DNA of 64,000 bases from G942493275 sp942493275 (GCA_942493275.1 OW818687.1:1116001-1180000); one strand, 5' to 3'. Shown: positions 20,136 to 30,500, counted from the stretch's first letter. Program-made: numbers and translations. The notes: a model not told the origin generated them from the letters alone.

Positions 20136-20933
20136 GTGAATCCCTGGATTCTTTTCAAAGAGCTCATCCTCGATGTCCTCATATACATCGAGTCCTTCGT
20201 AGGCGACTGGGGCCTCGCGATCATCGTTCTGACGGTGTTCGTCAGGCTCATTCTGCTGCCCTTCACGGTGAAGCAGACCAAGTCCATGTACGAACTGCAG
20301 CGCATCCAGCCGAAACTCAAGGAGCTGCAGAACAAGTACAAGGACGACAAACAGAAGCTTCAGGAGGAGACACTCAAGTTCTACGAAGAGCACAAGGTGA
20401 ATCCCTTGGGCGGCTGCCTGCCCACGCTCATACAGATGCCGCTGCTCTTTGCTCTCTATCAGGTGCTCGGCGGAACCGCCAAGGCGCCGGGGATCATGAT
20501 CAAGTATCTCGAGGCCCAGGGCGCCACGGGTACGTTCTATGGGATAATTCCAGATATTGCCATGACCCCCTCCGCGGTCTACGCCACGCAGGGCCTCGCC
20601 GCAGCCATCCCCTACGTGCTCCTGGTGATCATCTTCGCCTTGAGCATCTGGATTCCCCAGGCACTAATGCCCGGCGAGCGCCAGCAGAAGATGATCGGTG
20701 CGTCCATGGCGGTCATGATGCTGTTCTTTGGCTGGACCGCGCCCGCCGGCGTTCTGTTGTACTGGGACGTGTCCAGCCTGTGGGGCATCGCCCAGCAGCA
20801 GATCATCATTGCGTCGATGAAGCGCGGGTATCAGACGCCGGATGAGATCGTCGTTGAGGAGCCCAAGCTCTCAGAGAAGCCTGCGTCGAACAAGGCGAAG
20901 GGCAAGAAGGGCTCGGCCAAGAAGAAGTCCTAA
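20136..20933 (+). CDS. yidC: Membrane protein insertase YidC
   Basis: 265 residues of the short Oxa1/SpoIIIJ type without the large periplasmic domain. Membrane helices at about 20-45, 100-125, 155-180 and 190-225; the conserved Arg of the hydrophilic groove is in VFVRLILLPFTVKQ. A charged loop (about 50-88) lies in the cytosol, and the tail is Lys-rich, as expected for ribosome contact. GTG start with CAGGAG upstream. No lipoprotein Cys is seen. Confidence 0.97.
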   Translation: MNPWILFKELILDVLIYIESFVGDWGLAIIVLTVFVRLILLPFTVKQTKSMYELQRIQPKLKELQNKYKDDKQKLQEETLKFYEEHKVNPLGGCLPTLIQMPLLFALYQVLGGTAKAPGIMIKYLEAQGATGTFYGIIPDIAMTPSAVYATQGLAAAIPYVLLVIIFALSIWIPQALMPGERQQKMIGASMAVMMLFFGWTAPAGVLLYWDVSSLWGIAQQQIIIASMKRGYQTPDEIVVEEPKLSEKPASNKAKGKKGSAKKKS

Positions 20934-20964
20934 CAGCGGAGCTGTTTGATCAGGAGCGTGAGCC

Positions 20965-21708
20965 ATGCAACGCGAGTCAACCACGGAGGGGCCTTCTGTT
21001 GAGGAGGCAATCGATGTTGCCCTTGAGGAGCTTGGTGTACAGCAGGACGCCGTAGAGTACGAGGTACTCGAAGAGGGCGGTCGTCGCGTCTTCGGCATCG
21101 GGGCCGATAAGCCAGCCAAGGTACGGGTGTGGATCAAGGATTCGTACCTCGCAGCTCTCGAGAACCCCGAGGCAGAGGACGAGGAGGAACTCGAAGAGGC
21201 GGTGCCGGCTGCCGTTGCTGCGGCTGAGACCCCTGAGCTGACCGACGAGGAGCTCGACAAGGTCGCCGACACTGCTGTTGAGGCGCTCAAGGAGATTCTC
21301 GCGTCATTCGGCATTGAAGACCCGACCGTCGAAGAGTACGAAGGCGACGACGGTGAGATCATCCTCGATGTCATGGGCGGAGACCTTGGGCTTCTTATCG
21401 GCCGCCATGGCAAGACTCTCGACGCCTTGCAGGCCGTTGTGGCTGCAATCTGTACGCGCCAGCTTGGCTACCGCTATCCGGTGGTCGTCGATGTTGAGGG
21501 CTACAGGCATCGTCGCCGACAGAAGATCGAAGATATGGCCAGGAGATCGGCTGACCGAGCGGTTCGCCAGCACGCGCCGGTTCGGATGCGCCCGATGACG
21601 GCCTACGAGCGTCGCGTCGTGCACGTGGCGCTTCGGGAAGACCGCCGAGTGAGCACCGCAAGCGAAGGGGTCGATCCCTTCCGCCAGGTAGTGATCAAGC
21701 CGCGCTAG
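20965..21708 (+). CDS. jag: Jag/KhpB RNA-binding protein
   Basis: 247 residues. An N-terminal Jag_N domain (about 1-52, ALEELGVQQDAVEYEVLEEG), an acidic Glu/Ala linker (about 65-105), a KH domain with GLLIGRHGKTLDALQ and a C-terminal R3H domain (MTAYERRVVHVAL). KhpB with KhpA binds RNA and influences cell elongation in several Gram-positives. The standard position after yidC is kept; a strong terminator follows. Confidence 0.95.
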   Translation: MQRESTTEGPSVEEAIDVALEELGVQQDAVEYEVLEEGGRRVFGIGADKPAKVRVWIKDSYLAALENPEAEDEEELEEAVPAAVAAAETPELTDEELDKVADTAVEALKEILASFGIEDPTVEEYEGDDGEIILDVMGGDLGLLIGRHGKTLDALQAVVAAICTRQLGYRYPVVVDVEGYRHRRRQKIEDMARRSADRAVRQHAPVRMRPMTAYERRVVHVALREDRRVSTASEGVDPFRQVVIKPR

Positions 21709-21730
21709 ACCCGCGCACACAGAGGAGTTT

Positions 21731-21765
21731 CGAGAAGGGCACCCAGTGGTGCCCTTCTCGCGTTT
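21731..21765 (+). terminator. Intrinsic terminator after jag
   Basis: A 13-bp perfect stem (CGAGAAGGGCACC with its complement, 21731-21743 and 21748-21760) closes a CAGT tetraloop and is followed by CGTTT. It ends the rpmH-jag transcript and isolates rsmG-parAB. Confidence 0.88.
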
Positions 21766-21854
21766 CCGGCGACTCATCCGCCCGCTGCGTGGATTCCTGT
21801 CATGGACTCTGCCCCTCCATCAGTTGCGGGTGCGCGCACGACGTCGTGCTGGTA

Positions 21855-21870
21855 TGTTTCACGTGAAACA
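21855..21870. other. parS site 1 (perfect)
   Basis: TGTTTCACGTGAAACA, the exact 16-bp parS consensus recognised by chromosomal ParB. It is upstream of rsmG, about 1.6 kb from parB, and 38 bp centre-to-centre from the second site. Confidence 0.95.
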
Positions 21871-21892
21871 TTGGTAGGGATCTGGGTCCGGA

Positions 21893-21908
21893 GGTTTCAC
21901 GTGAAACA
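21893..21908. other. parS site 2, overlapping the rsmG start codon
   Basis: GGTTTCACGTGAAACA, one mismatch (first base) from consensus. The site overlaps the end of the rsmG GGAGG (21890-21894) and contains its GTG start (21901), so ParB bound here would sit over the translation start region. Confidence 0.92.
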
Positions 21909-22620
21909 TGATCCGCGAGTCTCTGAGCTAGAGGAGATGTTGGGCGACATCGGTCTAGGCGAAGTCCCCTCGCTTGAAGCGATGATCAATCATCTGGACT
22001 GGGTCCTGGATATCAATGAGCGGCTGAACCTAACGCGCATCACCGATCCGAGCGGCGCCCTGAGGCTGCACATCCTTGATTCTCTGGTGGCGTTGCCGGA
22101 ACTCGAGGCCTCCCCAGCCGGCCCGCTGCTCGACCTGGGAAGCGGCGCGGGGTTCCCCGGGGTACCTCTGGGGCTCGCAACGGGACGCGAGACCACACTC
22201 GTGGACTCAGTCGCAAAGAAAATGCACGCGCTGCAGGGCTATCTCGACGCCGCCGGTATGGCTGGGCGGTTCCGGACTTCGACGCTGCGAGCCGAGAGTC
22301 TGGCCACCGAGTCTCCAACGAAGTGGGCCGCGGTCTCCGCGCGGGCGGTCACACACCTCGCCTCCTTGGTGGAGCTCGCTGCTCCCCTCTTGATCCAGGG
22401 CGGTACGCTGATTGCGCTCAAGGGGGCGATTGACAATGAGGAGCTCCGAAGAGGCGCACGGGTCTCCAAAATGGTGGGACTGAAACTCACGAGTCAAAGG
22501 TTTCTGTCACTCCCCCGCGGCGGCGAAGCGCGGAACATCCTCACCTTCACGCGTGTCGGCGATCCGGACGTCGCCCTCCCCCGCAGAGTCGGGCTCGCGC
22601 AGAAGAAGCCGCTGGCCTAA
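21901..22620 (+). CDS. rsmG: 16S rRNA (guanine-N7) methyltransferase RsmG
   Basis: 239 residues. The SAM-binding motif reads LLDLGSGAGFPGVPLGLA; INERLNLTRITDP precedes it and the VSARAVTHLASLVELAAPLL motif follows. It methylates G527 of 16S rRNA (E. coli numbering). The GTG at 21901 is favoured because GGAGG lies 6 nt upstream; an earlier reading frame from 21802 would translate both parS sites and lacks a good start. It leads into parA with a 65-bp gap. Confidence 0.95.
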   Translation: MKHDPRVSELEEMLGDIGLGEVPSLEAMINHLDWVLDINERLNLTRITDPSGALRLHILDSLVALPELEASPAGPLLDLGSGAGFPGVPLGLATGRETTLVDSVAKKMHALQGYLDAAGMAGRFRTSTLRAESLATESPTKWAAVSARAVTHLASLVELAAPLLIQGGTLIALKGAIDNEELRRGARVSKMVGLKLTSQRFLSLPRGGEARNILTFTRVGDPDVALPRRVGLAQKKPLA

Positions 22621-22647
22621 TGGCTATCACAGTGCCCAGTGGTGGAC

Positions 22648-22653
22648 TATAAT
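22648..22653 (+). promoter_or_regulatory. Possible -10 element of the parAB promoter
   Basis: A perfect TATAAT stands 33 bp before the parA start, but the matching -35 position (TATCAC, 22625-22630) is poor. A weak or activator-dependent promoter is possible. Confidence 0.45.
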
Positions 22654-22685
22654 CCCGGACGACGAGAGGAAGGGGGAATCCTGAT

Positions 22686-23480
22686 ATGAGCCCATCATCG
22701 GGCCGCGCTAACGCGGGGCCTGCACAGGTGTTCGCCGTGGTGAACCAGAAGGGCGGCGTCGGGAAGAGCACGACGGCCGTGAATCTCACAGCGTCACTTG
22801 GCGATTACGGTCAGAAGGTGCTGCTGATCGACCTCGATCCGCAGGGAAACGCCACGTCGGGATACGGTCTCGACAAGAACCAGCGGAGAAGCTGTGTGTA
22901 TGACGCGCTCCTCGGCGACGTCAATGTCTCGGAGCTCATCGAGCCGGTTGAGGTGGAGAACGTCTTCCTGATTCCCGCAACGATCCAACTCGCTGGAGCC
23001 GAGATCGAACTTGTCTCGGCGATGAGCCGCGAAACACGGCTGAAGGCGATGGTTGAAGCTGTGAAGGATGACTTCGACTACATCGTCATCGACTGTCCCC
23101 CATCGCTGGGACTCCTGACGATCAACGCCCTGACCGCCGCGCAGGGCCTGATAATCCCTATACAGTGCGAGTTCTACGCGCTAGAGGGTCTTTCCAAGCT
23201 TCTGGACAGCGTCCGGCTCGTCAAGACACACCTCAACCCCTCGCTGGAGGTATTCGGCGTGGTCATGACGATGTACGACGGACGCACACGCCTCGCACAG
23301 CAGGTGGTGGACGAAGTCCGCGACTTCTTCGGCGAGAAGGTGTTCCGGTCGCTCATACCTCGTACGGTACGGCTCTCTGAAGCTCCGAGCTTCGGTCAGC
23401 CCATCACGCTCTACGATTCAACGGGCAAGGGCGCGGAAGCGTACCGCAATCTGGCGAAGGAAGTGATTGACCGTGTCTAA
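22686..23480 (+). CDS. parA: Chromosome partitioning ATPase ParA (Soj)
   Basis: 264 residues. Deviant Walker A KGGVGKSTTAVNL (about 22-34), Walker A' LLIDLDPQGNATSG and Walker B IVIDCPPSLGLLT are intact. Short N-terminal extension, as in chromosomal ParAs. It moves ParB-parS complexes. The stop overlaps the parB start by 8 nt. Confidence 0.97.
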   Translation: MSPSSGRANAGPAQVFAVVNQKGGVGKSTTAVNLTASLGDYGQKVLLIDLDPQGNATSGYGLDKNQRRSCVYDALLGDVNVSELIEPVEVENVFLIPATIQLAGAEIELVSAMSRETRLKAMVEAVKDDFDYIVIDCPPSLGLLTINALTAAQGLIIPIQCEFYALEGLSKLLDSVRLVKTHLNPSLEVFGVVMTMYDGRTRLAQQVVDEVRDFFGEKVFRSLIPRTVRLSEAPSFGQPITLYDSTGKGAEAYRNLAKEVIDRV

Positions 23481-24348
23481 GCGTGGACTCGGCCGCGGAC
23501 TGTCGGCCCTTATCCCCTCCGCCGCGCAGGAGTCGCATGCCGGCACGGAGGTGACCGAGCTGCCGGTGGAGCGGATCTCCCCCAATCCGGACCAGCCCCG
23601 AACGGACATCGCTGAGGAATCCATCGCGGAACTCGCAGACTCCATTACCAAGGTGGGTCTGCTCCAGCCGATCATCGTTCGCCCGCTGGGCGAGGGATAT
23701 CAGATCATCGCCGGCGAGCGCCGCTGGCGGGCGTGCCGAAAGGCTGGGCTCGAGACCGTTCCCGTTAGGGTTCTGGCCTCAACGGAGATCGAGTCCCTGG
23801 AGATCGCGCTCATCGAGAACCTGCAGCGTGAAGATCTGAACCCGATTGAAGAGGCGCGCGGCTATCGCAAGCTGCTCGCCGAGTATCAGATGACCCAGGC
23901 GGAGCTGGCGGACAAGGTCTCGAAGTCCCGGTCCACCATCACCAATGCGCTGCGGTTGCTCGATCTTCCGGATGAGGTCCAGGATCTCGTCTACGAGGGC
24001 AAGCTCACTGCTGGGCACGCACGTGCCGTTCTTTCGGTCCCAGACGAGGGGACTCGCCTGAAGCTCGCAACCAAGGTCGTGGACGACGGGCTGTCGGTGC
24101 GCGAAGCAGAGAACCTAGCCCGCCTGCTGGCCGCGGGGCAGGGAGAGCGAGAGCCTCGCCCGGCCACTCCAAAGGCTTACAAGGCCGTCGCGCGCAAGCT
24201 GCGTCGGTTCCTGGGTACGAACGTCCGTGTCAAGCAGGTCAAGGACAAGGGCAAGATCGAGATCGAGTTCCGAGGCGAAGAGGAGCTGGAGCGCATCTTC
24301 CGCCTCCTGAGCGAGGGTGAGACTGAGGACGAGAGGGTGGTCTCGTGA
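23473..24348 (+). CDS. parB: Chromosome partitioning protein ParB (Spo0J)
   Basis: 291 residues. N-terminal basic RGLGRGLSALIPS, CTPase/ParB box with GERRWRACRKAGL, and IENLQREDLNPIEEARGYRKL; central helix-turn-helix KVSKSRSTITNALRLLDLP; C-terminal dimerisation region. The GTG at 23473 gives the usual SKRGLGRG start. It binds the parS sites at rsmG, spreads as a clamp and recruits SMC. Confidence 0.97.
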   Translation: MSKRGLGRGLSALIPSAAQESHAGTEVTELPVERISPNPDQPRTDIAEESIAELADSITKVGLLQPIIVRPLGEGYQIIAGERRWRACRKAGLETVPVRVLASTEIESLEIALIENLQREDLNPIEEARGYRKLLAEYQMTQAELADKVSKSRSTITNALRLLDLPDEVQDLVYEGKLTAGHARAVLSVPDEGTRLKLATKVVDDGLSVREAENLARLLAAGQGEREPRPATPKAYKAVARKLRRFLGTNVRVKQVKDKGKIEIEFRGEEELERIFRLLSEGETEDERVVS

Positions 24349-24641
24349 GAAGGAGAATGGAATATCTTGCCATCGGGGTCATCGTAGGCGCGGCCGCGGG
24401 TTTCGTGGCGGGGCTACTGTTCGCCCCGACCAGCGGCGCCCGGACCCGGAAAAGGCTTGCTCTCGAGGCGCAGAGGGCCGCAGACGTGGCTCGAGATATC
24501 GCCGAGCGCGCGGAACAGGCCGCCGAGGTCCTGGGCGGCAGGGTCGAGCATTATCTCGGCCGTGATGAAGAGGTGGCGTGGAGGCGCGTCAAGGAGATCC
24601 GCGAGGGCATCAAGGGCTATACGGAGTCTCAAGCGGGCTGA
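24345..24641 (+). CDS. YtxH-like small membrane protein
   Basis: 98 residues: one N-terminal helix with the YtxH signature (GVIVGAAAGFVAGLLFAPTSGARTRKRL), then a charged, probably coiled-coil region. The GTG start overlaps the parB stop (GTGA). YtxH-domain proteins are small general-stress or envelope proteins of unknown mechanism. Here it is co-transcribed with parAB. Confidence 0.82.
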   Translation: MRRRMEYLAIGVIVGAAAGFVAGLLFAPTSGARTRKRLALEAQRAADVARDIAERAEQAAEVLGGRVEHYLGRDEEVAWRRVKEIREGIKGYTESQAG

Positions 24642-24706
24642 TTCTCGGTACGACAGGCGATATGTCAGAGCGGCATGGCATCATACCCTCGAACAGGGGA
24701 GGAGCC

Positions 24707-27547
24707 ATGCCGCTTCGTGTGTTGACCGGCCGTGTGTACGCGGGCGTTACCGATAGGGTTGTGGATCGGCTGGTGGCGGACGCCAAAGGTGGCGCCGCAC
24801 CGGTGCTGTTGCTCCCGTCGCAGCCGGATGTTTCACGTGCAGCGTCTCAGCTTTCGCGGCTGACGCCGGTGGGCGTCCAGGTGATCACGTTCGCTGGCTG
24901 GCTGGAGGGAATCTGGGCTCTTCACGGGGACGGCCGGCGTTTCGTGAGCGCTGCGGGCCGCTCATCCATCGTGGCTCGCGTGGTCGGGGAGGCGGACCTC
25001 AGTGCTGCCGCGGCATCAGCGAGAACTCCGGGCTTCCAGAAAATGGTATGTCAGCTCGCCTCGAGACTCTGCGTCCCGCCTTGCAACACCACTGGCGGGG
25101 CGATCGGCGAGATCGCGTCAGTTCTCGTGAAGTACGACGAGGCACTGGAGGCCGCCGGGCTGGTAGAGCCGTCACGGGCCGCCGCGCTCCTGGCCGACTC
25201 TCCGATCGCGCTTGGCGGCCCGCTTGTGGCCAGCGGGTTTGTGGACCTCTCGGACGCCCAGGAACGTCTTCTGACCGCTCTCGGCAGAGACAACGAAGTG
25301 ACGGTTGCCCTGGTGTGGGAGGAAGGGTTTCCTGCCACAGAGGCCATCGACGCACTCGTCTCGCGCCTGAGGGGCTGGGGCGCCGAGCATGAGCATCAGC
25401 TCTCCGAACCGGCCGCGGGCGAGCTTCAGAGGCTTGAGGACGTCCTGTTTCGGGCTTCCGAGGCCAACCGCATCCAAGTGGGGGAGCGGCAAGGCGCCGT
25501 CACGTTCGGCCTGGCCGCCGGTGGGGACGCGGAGGTCGAGCTCGTTGCGCACCAGGTTCGCGCATTCGTGGAGCGCGGGATTGCGCCGGAGAGCATCGCC
25601 GTGGTGTTCCGGGAGACCGAGCCGCGAGCTGATCGCATCGGAGACGCCTTGGCGGCGCTCGGCCTCGACTTTGATCTTGATGTGCTGAGACCCGTCCCCA
25701 GGACGGCCTTTGGGGCGGCGCTGCTGGCGCTGCTGACGGTAGCCGCCGGCTCAGGCGGGCGCGCGGAACTGATGGCATTTCTTGACAGCCCCTACTCAGG
25801 GGCCGCCCCCGTTGAGATCGCAGAACTGGATCGTCGCTGGAGGCGGGGGAGAGAGAACGACTCGGCGAAGCTCATGCATGCCGCAGCGGGCCTAGGCCGC
25901 GTGCCCGCGCGAGTCATGGCGCTGGCGCGGGGTGTCGCAGGCGGCTCGGCCCCCACGAATGTCACAATCTGGAAGCACCTGCTCGATCTGATGCTCGCCA
26001 CTGCGATTTCCCGGCGGCAGTTGGCTGCCGAGGTCGATCACGCGAGCCTTCTCGACGCTGCGGCACACAAGGTCATCTTGGATGCGGTTGAGGATGTCGC
26101 GGCGGCCAACAATGGTGCCCCCGAGGCGCGGCTGGTCATGTCCGCGATCGAGGATCTCTCGGTGGCGGGTGGCGCCGTCGAGCGTTCGGGCGCGGTGCAG
26201 ATCACCGAAGTCGCCCGCCTGCGGTCCCGGAGGTTCGACGCGGTCGTGCTGGGCGGGCTGACGTCGTCCGAGTTCTCGTCCGAAAGGCCCGAGCCGCTGG
26301 TGGCGCGTGTGGCACAGAAGCTGTGCGGCCGCGGAGGTGTTGAGGAGAGGCTGGCCGAGCGGCTGCTCTTCTACTTGCTGGTGACGCGCGCGGATTCTGC
26401 GCTCGTGCTGGTTCGCCAGGCCACCGACGCGCGAGGAGAAGCCCTGAGGCCGTCGCTCTTCTGGGAAGAGGCCGTGGATGCCTTTGGCGCGTCAGAGGCC
26501 GCGACAGAGGGCGAGGTGCCTCCAGGGGTGCCATGCGTGAGCCTCACCCTGAGCGAACTTGCCAAGGCGGTCCCGTCGTTCGCTCCTGGGCGCGAGGCTG
26601 CCCGTGAAGAGGCGGCCGGCCGGAGCCTCTGGGCCGGGAGAGCCCTCGACGCGTCCCTGCAGGAGGGCGTGCTCCAGGACCTTCGCGATCTGACCGTCCT
26701 GTCGGTGACCGAGATCGAGACCTACGGCGCCTGTCCGTATCGCTGGTTCTACGACCGCGTGATCCGCCCGAAGGAGATCGACGGGGCGTTCGACGTTCGC
26801 GAAACGGGCACGCGCGCTCATGAGATGCTCGCCCGGTTCTACGTGCGCTTCGCCGAGGAGGTCGGTCCCCGGGTGGAGGACTCGCTGCTGGAGGACGCGC
26901 TGACGCTCTTCGAGCAGGTGGCTGATGATGTGGAGCAGGAACGCCGCAACCGAGGCCCTCAGAATCTCGAGGAGCGCCTGGCCGCAGCGAAGGCACGCGA
27001 ATTCGCTCGCGAGGTCGTGCGCAGGGACGCGGAGTTCCTGCCCGGATTCGTGCCTGTGCAGCACGAGTTCCGTTTTGGGGGGCCGGGCGGACCCGAGGTC
27101 ACGGTCGGAGGAGTGAACATCGCCGGCAGTATCGACAGAATCGACTCTCGAGCCGACGGAATCGTCGTCATCGACTACAAGACCATGAGCAACCCGCCGG
27201 GTTCCACCAAGTTTCTTGAAGAGGGGATGCTCCAGATTCCGATCTACGCCATCGTGGCGTCCCGGTTGATGGACAAACCGGTGCTGGGCGGGGTGTATCG
27301 GTCACTGAAGTCGGGTCTGGTGCAGGGCATGTGGGTCGGAGACTGGGATGACGGTCTCCCCACAGGCGCCAAGAAGACACAGATCCTCAGCCAGGAAGAC
27401 GCAGCAGAACTCCTCGGACAGGCGGAGGACACCGTCACACGGATCGTGGACCGGATGAGAACGGGCGACATCACGCCGCAGCCCCTGAACGACAAAGCCT
27501 GCGCGTACTGCGGCGCCAGGGCGTTTTGCCCGGAGGCGAGGGCCTGA
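24707..27547 (+). CDS. addB: AddB-like nuclease subunit (PD-(D/E)XK)
   Basis: 946 residues. The C-terminal nuclease shows GSIDRIDSRADGIVVIDYKT, and four Cys for an iron-sulfur cluster are arranged as one in CPYRW (about residue 678) and three in CAYCGARAFC near the end, as in AddB/RexB. The N-terminal helicase-like half lacks a Walker A: the expected G-rich GKT loop is replaced by LTGRVYAGVTDR. It is therefore closer to RexB in activity, probably not an ATPase. ATG with GGGGAGGAG upstream; the stop overlaps addA by one base. It works with AddA in double-strand-break processing. Confidence 0.9.
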   Translation: MPLRVLTGRVYAGVTDRVVDRLVADAKGGAAPVLLLPSQPDVSRAASQLSRLTPVGVQVITFAGWLEGIWALHGDGRRFVSAAGRSSIVARVVGEADLSAAAASARTPGFQKMVCQLASRLCVPPCNTTGGAIGEIASVLVKYDEALEAAGLVEPSRAAALLADSPIALGGPLVASGFVDLSDAQERLLTALGRDNEVTVALVWEEGFPATEAIDALVSRLRGWGAEHEHQLSEPAAGELQRLEDVLFRASEANRIQVGERQGAVTFGLAAGGDAEVELVAHQVRAFVERGIAPESIAVVFRETEPRADRIGDALAALGLDFDLDVLRPVPRTAFGAALLALLTVAAGSGGRAELMAFLDSPYSGAAPVEIAELDRRWRRGRENDSAKLMHAAAGLGRVPARVMALARGVAGGSAPTNVTIWKHLLDLMLATAISRRQLAAEVDHASLLDAAAHKVILDAVEDVAAANNGAPEARLVMSAIEDLSVAGGAVERSGAVQITEVARLRSRRFDAVVLGGLTSSEFSSERPEPLVARVAQKLCGRGGVEERLAERLLFYLLVTRADSALVLVRQATDARGEALRPSLFWEEAVDAFGASEAATEGEVPPGVPCVSLTLSELAKAVPSFAPGREAAREEAAGRSLWAGRALDASLQEGVLQDLRDLTVLSVTEIETYGACPYRWFYDRVIRPKEIDGAFDVRETGTRAHEMLARFYVRFAEEVGPRVEDSLLEDALTLFEQVADDVEQERRNRGPQNLEERLAAAKAREFAREVVRRDAEFLPGFVPVQHEFRFGGPGGPEVTVGGVNIAGSIDRIDSRADGIVVIDYKTMSNPPGSTKFLEEGMLQIPIYAIVASRLMDKPVLGGVYRSLKSGLVQGMWVGDWDDGLPTGAKKTQILSQEDAAELLGQAEDTVTRIVDRMRTGDITPQPLNDKACAYCGARAFCPEARA

Positions 27548-30500
27548 TGAGACTGAACGACGAACAAAAGCGGGCAGCCGAATCACTTCACGGTCAGGTG
27601 GTCGTCGATGCCGGCGCAGGGTCGGGCAAGACTCGAGCCATGACTCAGCGATTCGTGAACGCGGTCGACGTGAACGCCCCGATCCGGGAGTGGGAACCCG
27701 TGGACGTCGGGTCGGTGGTCGCGATTACCTTCACCGAGAAGTCCGCGGGCGAGCTCGCCGAGAGGATCCGGCTCTCCCTGCGCGAGCAGGGTCACCAGGG
27801 ACTCGCCAGGCGGATCGATGCCGCGTGGATATCCACCATCCACGGCTTCTGCTCGCGCATTCTGAGAGAGAACGCGCTCGCAGCAGGGCTGGACCCGGCG
27901 TTCGGTGTGGCCGACACCGTGGCAGCCCGAGAGATCTTCGAGGACGTTTTCGAGCGGGAGGCGGTCGCCCTTCTCGAATCATCCACCGACGCCGAGCGTC
28001 TCTTTGGAGACCGGGCGTACGACGTCATCGCCAAGGCGGTGCGCGGGCTGCTCAAGGAGCTCATGAAACACGGCGCCTCGCCGGACCTGCTGGTACCCGA
28101 GCCGGTGGTGCCCGCGCAGTCGCTGATTCCCGAGATCAGGGCGTTGAGCCGGTGCAGCGCCGACGCACTCGAAGAGTGCGGGGCGTCCGGCGCCACGGCG
28201 GCCAAGTACGCCGACTGCTGCCGTGACATCGAGGAGCGGCTCGACGCGCTCGCAACAGAGGGACTTGCGGAGGAGGACCTGGCGCGGGAACTCTGGGACA
28301 TTCTGGAATCCGCAAGATTCGGCGGCAGACCCGCCGGTCAGGCGGTTCCCGTCAGGGACGCGCACAACGAACGTCGAGATGAGTTGATGCAGGCCGCCGC
28401 GGCGATCTGCGCCGCTCCGCATACAAGGGCGCTGATCACGCTTACGCAGAGAGTGGGCGAGGCGTTCGTCGAGGCCAAGATGAGCCGCTCCCTGCTCGAC
28501 TTCGACGACCTGCAGTTTCACGCTCGACGGCTGCTGCAGGACGAGTGCGTAGCGGCGGAGTATCAGGACCGGTTCAAGCTCGTCATGGTGGACGAGTTTC
28601 AGGACACCGACGAGCTGCAGCTCTCATTGGTGCGGGCGGTGGCGGGGGACAACCTCTTCACCGTCGGTGACGAGCGGCAGTCGATCTACCGGTTCCGCGG
28701 CGCGGACGTTGATGTGTATCGGGGGCATCGGGCGGAGTTCAGGCACGACGGGCGCGCGCCGATCACCTTCGACGAGAACTATCGCTCCCACGCGCAGATC
28801 CTCGGCTTTGTGAATGCCGTGTTCGGCAGCGCCGAGTACTTCTCGGCTGACCTCATCGCGCTGAAGGCCGAACGCGATGAAGGCACGGCCCCTCCATTCC
28901 CCGACGGCGAGCCCCGGGTGGAGATGCTGCTCGCCGAGAAGCACGGGAACGAGGGGTCGGCGCGCCAGGTAGAGGCGAACGCCGTTGCCGCCCGGTTCGC
29001 CGAACTGCGCGACGGGCACGTCTTCCGTCCGCAGGACATGGTCGTCCTCGTGCGCACGTGGGCGCACGTCGAGGTGTATGCCAACGCACTGAGAGCGCGC
29101 GGCTTTGAGGTCGTCGTGGGCGGGGGAGAATTCTTCGAGCTCCCCGAAGTGCAGCTCACTATGTCGTTGCTACGCGCCCTCGCAAATCCTCAGGACGACG
29201 TGGCGCTGGGGGCGGTGCTCGCCTCCCCGATGGGGGCGCTGTCAGCCGGCGCTCTTCTCGCGCTGGCGGTCCGCGAACGGGACACGGCCCTCTGGGAGGG
29301 CCTTGAGCAGGCCGAGGAGCTTCTCGGCGGCGTCGATCTGGAACGTGCGATCCGCACGCGGGAGGTAGTGCTGTCAGGTCGCGAGCGTGCTGGTTCCGAG
29401 AGACTGAGTTCGGTGCTTCTCAGGGCGCTCGAGGGGCTCGACTATGACCTGCTGCTGTTCTCGGAAGGAATGGACGGGCGTCAGCGGCTGGCCAACGTAC
29501 TCAAGCTCTGCCGCATGGCGGACTCGTTCGAGGCGGCAGGGGGTTCGGGCCTGAGCGGGATGGTCGCCCATCTCGAGAGCAAGATCCGGCTCGGCGAGCG
29601 TGAGAGCGCGGCCGGTCTGGCAGACGACGGCTCGCCGGCTGTCAGGATCATGACGATCCACGGTTCCAAGGGGCTCGAGTTCCCCGTCGTTGCGGTGGTC
29701 GGCCTCGGGAAGGGCAAGGGGTCGTTCGGCTCGTTCTACGCGACCGGGTGGAGACCCGACGGGCGGCTCGTTGTGGCTTCGAAGATGGTCACGTCTGCGG
29801 GCTCTAAGTCTCCGGACCGGAGCGCGCTCTTCGATACATTCGGAGAAGACGACGATCTGGCTGACGAGCAGGAGAGCAAGAGGCTGTTGTACGTCGCCGC
29901 CACCCGGGCAAAGGAGATGCTCGTGCTCGCGGGGTGGCTGGATCCCGAGAAGTCGGTCTACGACGGGAAAGGCGCGATCCACGGGATCCTTCGTGCAATC
30001 TCGGAGGAGGCGGGGACCGGGGACGTGACCGTGGCAGGCGAGGGCGTCGACGTGACCGTGCGCATGACGCTCATCCCTCCCGACGAGCCGTCAGAGTCCG
30101 GGCCGCCGATGCTGCGCGATTCCTCTGCCGAGGAGTCTCCATCGCACCTTGCGGAGACGGCCCAGGCCCGTTTCCCGGGCGTCCCCGACCGACTGTCGTT
30201 CTCGGCGCTGAAGACGTTTGACACGTGCCCGCGCCGCTTCTGGTTTGAGCGCGTGCTTCGAGTCGGAAAGGGCGAGGAGCCCCAGGGCGAGGCCGGGCCG
30301 CTCGAATTCGGCTCTGCGGTGCACATCGCGCTGAGTCTCGCGGCCGTGGAGGGCGCCGAGACGGTCGACCCGCAACGGATGACGGCGATTGCGCGGCAGC
30401 ACGGCCTGAGTGACCGACAGTCCGACGACCTTGCGCGGGCGGTGAGGGCGTTCGACGTTTCGCCGCACGCGGCTGCGGCTCGGGCACTGCCGGTCTGCCG

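Noticed and set aside
24829..24844. TGTTTCACGTGCAGCG, partial parS in addB
   Set aside because: Three mismatches, all in one half-site; a degenerate site close to parB is possible but not supported.
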